A DNA stretch of 25,391 nucleotides from GCA-003244245 sp049673305 (GTDB lineage: Bacteria > Actinomycetota > Actinomycetes > Mycobacteriales > Pseudonocardiaceae): positions 1 to 25,391 of the forward strand of contig JBATXM010000114.1 in the NCBI GenBank assembly GCA_049673305.1, read 5' to 3'. A program made the position numbers and the translations under genes. The notes under the pieces were generated by a model, which saw only the letters and a list, made by a program, of their open reading frames with translations, searched no databases and was not told the DNA's origin. Each line of letters opens with the position of its first letter. Position 1 is the first letter of the stretch. This document shows, piece after piece, positions 1 through 5,869 of the stretch.

Positions 1-118
1 GACAATCGCTAACTTCAAGACCTGGAGAATCATGCACACCGACTACCGTCGCCCCATTGCAACATTCGCGACAACCATCTCAACCGTAATCGGCCTACAT
101 TTCTACACGACCGGCTGA
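1..118 (+). mobile_element. IS5-like transposase, C-terminal end (cut by window edge)
   Basis: Reading from base 2, an open frame enters from the left edge and ends at TGA 116-118. It carries FKTWRIMHTDYRRPI and, a little further on, TISTVIGLHFY. This ending is typical of DDE transposases of the IS5 superfamily common in actinobacteria: a Lys-Thr-Trp-Arg then HTDYRRP block just before the stop. Only about 38 residues are present, so the catalytic core lies outside the window and the exact IS name cannot be given. The right end of the element must lie within the next few tens of bases, because a truncated regulator frame begins at about 122. I did not identify the terminal inverted repeat or a target duplication. 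Confidence 0.7.
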
Positions 119-121
119 ATA

Positions 122-910
122 ACCCTCAATGTCGAGCGGGAGCCGGGGGATGGCCTGGCTGCCTTTGGGCAGCTGAGTCAGATGACCGGATGGGTCGCGC
201 TTGATGGTAACCGCCATGCAGCTGCCCGCCGCTATTTCACGACTACGGTCTATGTTGGCTACGAGGCAGAACGGCCAGCGCTCGCCGCCAGCTCCCTGGC
301 CTATCTGAGCCTCCAGGAAACCTATCGAGGGCACCTTAAGTCGGCCCTGTCGTTGGCGCAGACGGCGTCTGCCGTCAGCAACGGCGGCGTGACACCATTG
401 ACAAAGATCATGCTTGCCGCCCGTCTTGCCCGCGCGCACGCTGGCCTGCACCACGCTGACGAGTGCTTGCGCGTCCTTGATGAGATGCGCACAGCATTCG
501 GCAGCGCTAGACAACGAGAAGAGCCGCTGTGGATCTCGTATGTAGACGACATCGAGGTTGCGGCTCAAGAGGGTGCTTGTTACCTCGAGCTCCACATGAC
601 CACCGAAGCGTGTGCGGCACTGACGAGAGCCCTCGATCTCTTGGTGCAGAAGGCTCCACATCGTGTTCGTGATCGGGTGCACTATCTGGTACGGCTGGCT
701 CGGTGTCACCTGCTGCAACGCGAAGTCGAACGAGCCTGTGACGTAGCCACAGAGGCCGCTGCGCTCAGCGACGCGATTGGCTCTGCCCGCGTGGTCGAAC
801 GCCTCGGAGAGTTCCACATCGCACTAGATCCGTTCGCCGCCAGCAAGTCTGCCCGCGACTTCCGTGAGTTCTACGCTGGTGCCGTTGTGAAGAACTCCTC
901 AGCGAACTAA
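122..910 (+). pseudogene. Truncated XRE-type regulator, C-terminal helical-repeat half only
   Basis: The frame is open from 122, just after an in-frame stop at 119-121, to the TAA at 908-910. The first ATG inside it is at 182, with no convincing ribosome site. The translation is all-helical and Ala/Leu-rich, with TPR-like elements such as AARRYFTTTVYVGYEAE and ALAASSLAYLSLQE. This resembles the C-terminal repeat region of the actinobacterial helix-turn-helix regulators that carry an XRE DNA-binding domain in their first 80 or so residues. That domain is absent here. The transposase end lies immediately upstream in the same orientation, so an IS insertion or IS-mediated deletion probably removed the 5' half. 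The region still reads cleanly, so the loss looks recent. A short stand-alone TPR protein started at 182 is the alternative. Confidence 0.6.
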
Positions 911-1088
911 CAACTGCTTCCAGTTCCGATCTCCAGCCCCCGACAGTCGCCGACTGCCTTTAGTCTAGTTGTGCCGCATTCCTTTAACTGGGTCACAATA
1001 CTGTAATCGTGACGACATGTGCGAAAGCCACTTCGGGTCGGACGAGAACCGGGTGGCAGCACCGCCACTCATGTCAGCCTAGACCTTA

Positions 1089-1103
1089 TTGTAGTAAATA
1101 CAA
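1089..1103. repeat. AT-rich inverted repeat TTGTA-N5-TACAA
   Basis: A perfect 5+5 bp inverted repeat with a 5 bp centre sits in an AT-rich patch just beyond the stop of the short ribbon-helix-helix-like gene. A second, looser one (GTCAC-N12-GTGAC) lies at 992-1013. Both could be operators or chance. No gene on either strand between 911 and 1118 is convincing. Confidence 0.3.
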
Positions 1104-1118
1104 GACGCGTATCGGCGG

Positions 1119-1337
1119 TTATTGCCGCCGAGGCTCAGTCGACGAGAAAAATTTTTTCAAGCTCACCATCACGATCTCCTGCAGTGCTTCGACAGTATCT
1201 CGAGAGATGTTCACACTTAGGCGGGTTGGTTTTAGGGTAGGAACGACACTGTCATCATCTCGACCAGAGACCCGGCTGGTGCTCGTCACCTCCATCTGGT
1301 CCTCGTCCGTGCTGGTGACACGCTGACCGCCGCTCAT
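1119..1337 (-). CDS. Short ribbon-helix-helix-like protein, probably truncated
   Basis: A 72-residue frame, taking the ATG at 1335-1337, which has AGGA 8 bases upstream (minus strand). An in-frame ATG at 1355 would add six residues. The N-terminal 30 or so residues are polar and disordered (VTSTDEDQMEV). They are followed by PTRLSVNISRDTVEALQEI, which looks like the strand plus first helix of an Arc/MetJ-type ribbon-helix-helix domain. Actinobacterial proteins of this type normally continue with an arginine-rich turn and a second helix (RRGITVTEAVRRAI-like). Here the frame instead runs into VSLKKFFSSTEPRRQ and stops. I infer a small deletion or frameshift just after the first helix, leaving a protein that probably cannot bind DNA. 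Family assignment rests on about 20 residues. Confidence 0.45.
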   Translation of the reverse strand: MSGGQRVTSTDEDQMEVTSTSRVSGRDDDSVVPTLKPTRLSVNISRDTVEALQEIVMVSLKKFFSSTEPRRQ

Positions 1338-1355
1338 GCCCCTAATCCTGCTCAT

Positions 1356-1603
1356 GCTCCCAATTAGTGACTGCGTGAGGCGTCCCCCGGCGGGAGGTGA
1401 CCAGCCCGGTGAGCGACAGCGTCGACGTGCGGAGGCATGTACGCTCCGCTTCCACGGCCTGCGGCGCTCAGCCTGGTGCCCGGAACTGTCAGTGCGTGGC
1501 GTGGCTGGCCTCGGGGAAACGGATCATCTGCGAGGACGAGGTTCCGGTTGAGGGACTAACAGCTATTTCGCCCGTGAGAAAGATCGTTAGTTACTGTAAC
1601 TAG
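1356..1603. other. Intergenic stretch without a convincing gene
   Basis: Short overlapping frames exist on both strands, but none has a recognisable motif or a good ribosome site. The stretch would hold the promoter of the short minus-strand gene ending at 1119. At its right edge it contains a perfect palindrome, listed separately. Confidence 0.4.
1588..1602. promoter_or_regulatory. Perfect 15-bp palindrome TAGTTACTGTAACTA
   Basis: Seven base pairs on each side of a single central T, ending one base before the stop codon of the HAD phosphatase gene. The symmetry and size match operators of dimeric helix-turn-helix regulators (GntR-like arrangement). It sits downstream of the phosphatase gene and well upstream of the short ribbon-helix-helix-like gene, so its target is unclear. 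Confidence 0.35.
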
Positions 1604-2320
1604 CTATGAGAGTGCCACTGAGCAGAGTGCCCGGATGACCGCTTCGGTATCTGTCAGGTCGGGAAGGACGATGTCGGCTTGCGCCGCCATGAGATCTTCC
1701 ATCGTGCTGCTGCCGGTCGCTACGCCGATCGCAGGGACACCAACTTCGCGAGCAGCTGACACGTCAAACGGCGTATCTCCGATAACCACAACCCGGTCCG
1801 CATCGAAAATTCGCCCGTATTTGTGTTCTGCGCGTTGCCATACCTGGAGAATGAGCGGCGGGCGGGTATCGCCATCTGAACCATAACCGCCAACCTCGAA
1901 GTATATATATTCTGAAAGGTCGAACACCTCCAGTTTTGCTACTGCAATCGGCTTGATGTTGCCTGTTGCAACGGTCTGCACCACGTTATGCTCCATCAAG
2001 GCCATAAGCGCATCCTTGGCGCCAGGCAGCCGATGCCCGATCGTGCGCATGCGCTCACGCAGCTGGTCACCAGCTTTGGTAAGCGCCATGCAAAAATCAT
2101 CAAATTTACTCCCAGGGTTCGCAACACCATGCAGGGTCAGGGTGTCAGCGAAGATCGCCTGCTCAGTGCGGCCCGTCATGTCGGCCAGCTCACGCGGCGG
2201 GTAACCGATAATCTCCTCAAGTGCCCTCTCGTAGATCTCGTGACTGACCTGTCCAATTGTGACGAGTGTGTGGTCTATATCCCAGAGGGCGAGAGTGGGC
2301 TGAGGTGGGCTTGCTGTCAC
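1604..2320 (-). CDS. HAD-family hydrolase, phosphoglycolate-phosphatase-like
   Basis: A 238-residue protein with the full HAD signature set. Motif I is LWDIDHTLV near residues 12-20, with nucleophile and acid/base Asp in DxD. Motif II is VATGN near 117-121. A Lys in VAKLEVF near 127-133 supplies motif III, and VVIGDTPFDV near 177-186 supplies motif IV. The region after motif I (helical, YERALEEIIGYP) fits a C1-type cap, as in Gph/PGP-like phosphatases. The length is usual. The reaction is hydrolysis of a small phosphomonoester in the cytosol; the substrate cannot be read from sequence. The start is a GTG at 2320 with no ribosome site. A CATAAC hexamer 7 bases upstream could be a -10 box giving a leaderless mRNA. 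It stands alone, with no operon partner. Confidence 0.85.
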   Translation of the reverse strand: MTASPPQPTLALWDIDHTLVTIGQVSHEIYERALEEIIGYPPRELADMTGRTEQAIFADTLTLHGVANPGSKFDDFCMALTKAGDQLRERMRTIGHRLPGAKDALMALMEHNVVQTVATGNIKPIAVAKLEVFDLSEYIYFEVGGYGSDGDTRPPLILQVWQRAEHKYGRIFDADRVVVIGDTPFDVSAAREVGVPAIGVATGSSTMEDLMAAQADIVLPDLTDTEAVIRALCSVALS

Positions 2321-2470
2321 GTGCGTTATGATCTCACACGTTAGTATCGCAGCTCAGACGCTAAATCACGAGTGATCGACGCCTGTGAGACTCACCTGGA
2401 GTCGATCAGCGCTACAAGAGGGTGCCATGCAGACCTGCCGGCCCGGGTAGCGACGTCCTCTCCGGCCGGT

Positions 2471-2496
2471 ACCAATGTGGGACTATATTGGTCCCA
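2471..2496 (+). promoter_or_regulatory. Promoter/operator of the VapBC-like pair, leaderless
   Basis: Two overlapping perfect inverted repeats cover the promoter: ACCAAT (2471-2476)/ATTGGT (2487-2492) and TGGGAC (2478-2483)/GTCCCA (2491-2496). Between their arms lies TATATT (2484-2489), a good -10 hexamer. A transcript starting 7 bases after it begins at the A of the ATG at 2496. I infer a leaderless mRNA and autorepression by the antitoxin, as is usual for VapBC operons. Confidence 0.6.
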
Positions 2497-2750
2497 TGGC
2501 GGAACTCCACGTGCGCAACCTTCCTCCGGAAGTCCACCTGTGGCTGCGGCAGCGGGCGGAAGCGCAGGGGCGGTCAATGTCTGCCGAAGCTGTCGCGATT
2601 CTGCGGGCTGTGCTGCAGGGTGCGCAGTCCGGAGTCGGACGCAGCCAGGCAGTCGACCGACTGCGAGCGATTCGACAACGAGCGCATCTCGGTGCGGATG
2701 CCCGTCTGGCCGAGGAACTGGTCCGTGAGGACCGGGAGCGATCCGGGTGA
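2496..2750 (+). CDS. VapB/FitA-like ribbon-helix-helix antitoxin
   Basis: An 84-residue protein. Its first residues MAELHVRNLPPEVHLWLRQ form the beta strand and first helix of an Arc-type ribbon-helix-helix domain, continued by AQGRSMSAEAVAILRAVL. This is the FitA-like pattern that pairs with PIN toxins. The C-terminal half (RLRAIRQRAHLGADARLAEELVRED) is the charged, probably disordered toxin-binding tail. An upstream ATG at 2475 is open but lies inside the -10/operator region, so 2496 is preferred. The toxin gene starts at GTG 2747, overlapping the stop as GTGA, the usual translational coupling. The protein should bind the palindromes at its own promoter and neutralise the toxin. Confidence 0.82.
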   Translation: MAELHVRNLPPEVHLWLRQRAEAQGRSMSAEAVAILRAVLQGAQSGVGRSQAVDRLRAIRQRAHLGADARLAEELVREDRERSG

Positions 2751-3511
2751 GCCGGTCACTGGTTGTTGACGCCTCGGTAGCGTTGAAGTGGGTGGTTACC
2801 GAACCCGGCAGCGAGGAGGCGGCCGCGTTGCTTGACGAGATGGCCGTCGGCGTGGTGGCGCTGTTGGCACCGGAGCACCTCGTCGGTGAGGTGGCCAACG
2901 GGCTGCGAAAGAGAGTCGCTCAGAACGTCCTGACCCTCGAGGACGCCTGTGACGCACTTGATGCGATCGGGCATCTTGAACTGACCTTCGTCGGTGGGGC
3001 GGGGCGGTGGTTCCGATGCCTGCCGGCCGCCCTCGAATGGGGAATCACGGCCTACGACGCGCTGTACGTGCTGCTAGCGAGGGACTTCGACGCCGTGAGT
3101 TGCCGGTCGAGGCTTTGCCGGGTGGTGCTGACTCGATGTGGAGCGACGGTAGCACGACAGTACGGCGGCGCCACGAAAATGGCAGTGGCTCCGTCAACCG
3201 GGAAGCGGCCCGAGTTGTTCGGCGCCCCAGTCGGCGGGGTCGACGTCGCGTACATGCTGGGTGAGTTCCCAGCGCTGACCTTCCGGGTCGGCGACGACGG
3301 CTTGACGCAAGCCCCAGGGTTGGTCGGTGGGTTCGTCGAGGACGCTGCCGCCACCGTTGGGGACGGTGAACCGGATCGCCTCAGGGAAGTCCAGGATCTC
3401 GGCAAGCCACCGGGTCGCGGCTGCGGGGTCGCGGTAGAGCACGTAGGGCACCGCGGCCGGGTATCCCCGCTTGGAGTCGTACACCGATGCCTCCTTGGTC
3501 AGTCGGGGTGA
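2747..3511 (+). pseudogene. VapC-like PIN-domain toxin with frameshifted C-terminus
   Basis: Begins at GTG 2747, overlapping the antitoxin stop by 4 bp. The first 116 residues are a clear PIN domain: VVDASVALKW (Asp8), EHLVGEVANGL (Glu48) and GITAYDALYVLLARDFDA (Asp104), three of the four metal-binding acids of VapC ribonucleases. After Ala116 (about 3095) the family would continue with ELVTADARLA-like sequence carrying the fourth Asp. Here the frame gives VSCRSRLCRVV. The next frame over reads ELPVEALPGGADSMWSD, which resembles the lost ending in degraded form. The frame then runs on to 3511 across DNA that encodes a VOC protein on the other strand, so the extra 130 or so residues are not original. 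I infer an inactivated toxin. The antitoxin remains intact. Confidence 0.72.
3194..3484 (-). CDS. VOC-superfamily (glyoxalase-like) protein, internally shortened
   Basis: A 96-residue protein with a GTG start at 3484 preceded by AAGGAGG at 5-base spacing, so translation is well supported. The N-terminus (AAVPYVLYRDPAAATRWLAEIL) is the first beta-alpha unit of a VOC domain. The C-terminus (PWGLRQAVVADPEGQRWELTQHVRDVDPADWGA) is its last beta-beta unit plus a tail typical of a group of actinobacterial glyoxalase/bleomycin-resistance-like proteins. Relatives I recall have about 40-50 more residues between these parts, forming the middle of the fold. The join at about residues 40-48 (FTVPNGGGSVLDEP) suggests an in-frame deletion. 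Function is probably lost. It lies 14 bp downstream of another VOC gene on the same strand. Confidence 0.65.
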   Translation of the reverse strand: MYDSKRGYPAAVPYVLYRDPAAATRWLAEILDFPEAIRFTVPNGGGSVLDEPTDQPWGLRQAVVADPEGQRWELTQHVRDVDPADWGAEQLGPLPG

Positions 3512-3852
3512 CCGACGATGTTAACGACGTTGCCGTGGGGGTCACGGACAAAGAACCTCCGCACCCCCCATGCCTCGTCGGTCAGCGGGTGAACGATCTC
3601 GTAGCCGAGGTGTTGGGCCCGGGTGTATGCGGCGTCGACGTCGCCTACGTCCACTGAGATCATCGAGTCCTCGGCAGCGGTGGCGTCTCCGCCGACAATG
3701 CTTACCTGAGCGGCCCGGTTGTCGGGGGATCGAAAGCTTGCGATCCAGCCGAGGTCGAAGACCTTTTCCATTCCGAGGAACTCCTCGTAGAACTCGTGTC
3801 CGACCTGGGCATCGGTCACGTTGAGGTTTGGCACGATTCGATGGATCACCAT
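3499..3852 (-). CDS. VOC-superfamily (glyoxalase/bleomycin-resistance-like) protein
   Basis: A 117-residue single VOC domain of normal length. It has the N-terminal beta-alpha unit (VIHRIVPNLNVTDAQVGHEFYEEFLGM), a central strand with SMISVDVGDVDAAYTRAQHLGYEI, and the closing WGVRRFFVRDPHGNVVNIVGH. DPxGNxxNIxxH is the usual VOC ending. Members bind metals or small hydrophobic compounds, and substrates vary too widely to predict. It is the upstream member of a two-gene set with the shortened VOC gene 14 bp downstream. The ATG at 3850-3852 has only a weak upstream purine stretch. Confidence 0.8.
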   Translation of the reverse strand: MVIHRIVPNLNVTDAQVGHEFYEEFLGMEKVFDLGWIASFRSPDNRAAQVSIVGGDATAAEDSMISVDVGDVDAAYTRAQHLGYEIVHPLTDEAWGVRRFFVRDPHGNVVNIVGHPD

Positions 3853-3957
3853 GGCTCTACTTTTCCGTATCTTCGAGTCGTTGTCAGGGTGGGCAGCGAA
3901 AGGCCCATTTTATGTTCGGCGTGACCTACCACCGCGAGACGGCGGAAGTGATTCCTG

Positions 3958-4683
3958 TCAGCGGGTGTCGAGTACGAGGTAACCCTCCGCCAGCCGGCCT
4001 GCCGGTAGGCCGGCGGCCTCGGCCTGGAGGGAGCCCCAGGCGCGCATCCATTCCTCCAGGGTCGTCATGTGCGCGGTCTGGCTGGCGTGCGCGCGCAGGG
4101 CAGCGATCTTGCGGTCGAAGGTGTCGGTGATGTCGACGTAGTGGTCAGCCCGGTCCTGAGCACTCATCACCCAGACTTCGGGCACGATGTGTGCTTCCAG
4201 GCCCTCTTCGGTGAGCAATTCGGGATGCGCGAACGGGTTGCGGGCGTCGGGGTAGATCGCGCACAGCGCGGCTTCCCCGGCAGCTTGGTGGTCGGGGTGG
4301 CTGACGTGGATCTGTCGCAGGTCGCGCTGCGGGGAGGGAATCAGCATCCGGTCCGGACGGGCCCGGCGGATGACCCGGGTGATGTCGCGCCGCAGTTCGA
4401 CGCTCACCATGAGCTGGCCATCGGGATACCCAAGGAACTCGACGTCGGTGACGCCCAGGATGGCGGCTGCCTTGCGCTGCTCGTCCTGCCGGATCACGCC
4501 GATCTCCGAGCGGGGCACTTCCGGGTCGCGACCACCGGCGTCACCATCGGTCACGATGCAGTAGGACACCTCAAGGCCTGCCTCGGTCCAGGTGGCGATC
4601 GTGCCGGCGGATCCGAAGTCCACGTCGTCTGGATGCGCCGCGACCACCAGGATTCGGTGCACCGGCTGCTGCCCGTCTGCCAC
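3958..4683 (-). CDS. PIG-L/LmbE-family N-acyl deacetylase
   Basis: A 241-residue protein with the PIG-L zinc signature AAHPDDVDFGSAGT near residues 15-28 (His, Asp, Asp) and the second zinc site HPDHQAAGEAA near 129-139. The DxGGRDPEV loop is typical of the MshB/mycothiol-conjugate-amidase branch. The enzyme removes an acyl group from an amine-bearing sugar or sugar conjugate. MshB and Mca are known relatives, but whether this copy serves mycothiol, an antibiotic or another sugar cannot be read here. The GTG start at 4683 has GAGGAG 6 bases upstream. No pathway partner is adjacent. Confidence 0.87.
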   Translation of the reverse strand: MADGQQPVHRILVVAAHPDDVDFGSAGTIATWTEAGLEVSYCIVTDGDAGGRDPEVPRSEIGVIRQDEQRKAAAILGVTDVEFLGYPDGQLMVSVELRRDITRVIRRARPDRMLIPSPQRDLRQIHVSHPDHQAAGEAALCAIYPDARNPFAHPELLTEEGLEAHIVPEVWVMSAQDRADHYVDITDTFDRKIAALRAHASQTAHMTTLEEWMRAWGSLQAEAAGLPAGRLAEGYLVLDTR

Positions 4684-4733
4684 AGCGCTCTCCTCAGGTC
4701 AGCTCATGTCAGTGGCACAAGCCGGGCCTCACG

Positions 4734-5591
4734 CTACAGGGCGGGAAGCGGTTCGTCTTTCCACAGACTGTGGAGCTGGGAGGCGTACTCGTTGAGGTCA
4801 TAGGACGAGCAGCCGGCTCCGCCGTATCCGATGTAGTTGCCGTGAGCGTCGCGCCGCCCGCCGTTCATCACGGTGTCAATGCCGTGATGCGCAATCATGC
4901 TGCGGATTCCGGCGGTGATGTTGGCCACCGGGTCGGTGATCGAGTTACCGGCCAGGCTGGGCAGCACGCAGGCCCGGAAGGTGCTGGGGATGGTCTGCAT
5001 GAGGCCCTGCGAGGGAGTGCCCGCCGCAGCGTTGCTGTCCCAGGTGTTGATCGCGCTGGGGTTGCCGCCAGATTCGTGCATGATGATCGTTTTGACGCCG
5101 GTCGCGAGGGCCTGCGGCAAGCCCATCAAACCGAGCGCTTTGGCGATCCAGCCGTCGAGGCTGTGGTTGTTGCCGGCTTGGTAAGGATGCCCGAGCCGGT
5201 TAAGGAGGACGGCCTCCTGGTAAGCCGTTGCCCGGTCCGCCCGTTCGACGGCGCGGCGCAGCGCGAACACTCCAGTTGCGTTATCACGGGCGAAATCGAG
5301 TTGCAGAACCTCGGGTTCCAGAGATGGGCCGGTCACTGCGGCCGGTGTGACCTCGGCGACCTGCTCAGCTGCCACCGCTGTCGTGGCCTGCATCGTATGG
5401 CCGGCTACGGCCAGGGCTCCAGCGGCGACAGCCGCGCTCACGGCCCGACCGCGCAGCGCCGGACCTGGCCGGGGTATGCGGTGCGCACCGCGAGGCTTGC
5501 GGTCGGGTGTGGGTGGGGCAACGACAGGGGGATGCGGCTGACGACCGCGGGAGCAGCGGTGACGCGCCAACTGTTTAAGTCCCTTCCGCAC
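4734..5591 (-). CDS. Secreted or membrane-anchored lytic transglycosylase (SLT domain)
   Basis: A 285-residue protein. Its N-terminus is basic and proline-rich, followed by a hydrophobic segment at about 50-75 (GRAVSAAVAAGALAVAGHT) that acts as signal or anchor. A 50-residue linker leads to a goose-type/SLT lysozyme fold with catalytic Glu in MHESGGNPSAIN, then SQGLMQTIPSTF, then NITAGIRSMIAHHG. These are the hallmark order of SLT transglycosylases that cleave the glycan of peptidoglycan. The end (GYGGAGCSSYDLNEYAS) is often seen in actinobacterial and phage-tape-measure SLT domains. The GTG at 5591 lacks a clear ribosome site, so the start is uncertain; a start closer to the hydrophobic segment is possible. 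Confidence 0.85.
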   Translation of the reverse strand: MRKGLKQLARHRCSRGRQPHPPVVAPPTPDRKPRGAHRIPRPGPALRGRAVSAAVAAGALAVAGHTMQATTAVAAEQVAEVTPAAVTGPSLEPEVLQLDFARDNATGVFALRRAVERADRATAYQEAVLLNRLGHPYQAGNNHSLDGWIAKALGLMGLPQALATGVKTIIMHESGGNPSAINTWDSNAAAGTPSQGLMQTIPSTFRACVLPSLAGNSITDPVANITAGIRSMIAHHGIDTVMNGGRRDAHGNYIGYGGAGCSSYDLNEYASQLHSLWKDEPLPAL

Positions 5592-5869
5592 CGGGTATCT
5601 GGTGCACGGGACGGGATCGCAGTCGTCCCGCTACGAGGTACCAGGACGACACCTGCACGCAACCAGATCGTGATCTGTGACCGACGGAATGTAACGGTAG
5701 GGCTACGGCCGTCGCAAACCTCGTACCTGCGCTGGTGTGTCGCGTGCGCCCGATGCGGGAACCGACGCGCCGAGCGGTCACCAACCGACTCGCCGGGCGG
5801 CCGTGGCGCCGAGCCACCTATCGACGAGCGGCGGATGTTGCCCCAGCCGCAGCCCCGGTGCCGCCTCGG
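5592..5869. other. Intergenic region upstream of the transglycosylase gene
   Basis: No convincing gene. On the minus strand there is a possible promoter: TTGCGA, 18 bases, TACATT, near 5690-5720. A GTTACA element overlaps the -10, and a hairpin lies nearer the start codon. I looked for a c-di-AMP riboswitch, common before actinobacterial cell-wall hydrolases, and did not see its conserved core. Confidence 0.35.
5607..5630. repeat. 7-bp inverted repeat CGGGACG/CGTCCCG in the transglycosylase leader
   Basis: A perfect 7 bp stem with a 10-base loop lies 16-39 bases upstream of the transglycosylase start codon. It could fold in the mRNA leader or act as an operator. There is no U-run, so it is not a terminator. 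Confidence 0.35.

Noticed and set aside
3096..3511. C-terminal extension of the VapC-like toxin
   Set aside because: Not a second domain: it is out-of-frame read-through across a VOC gene on the other strand, and the ending expected for VapC appears in the neighbouring frame.
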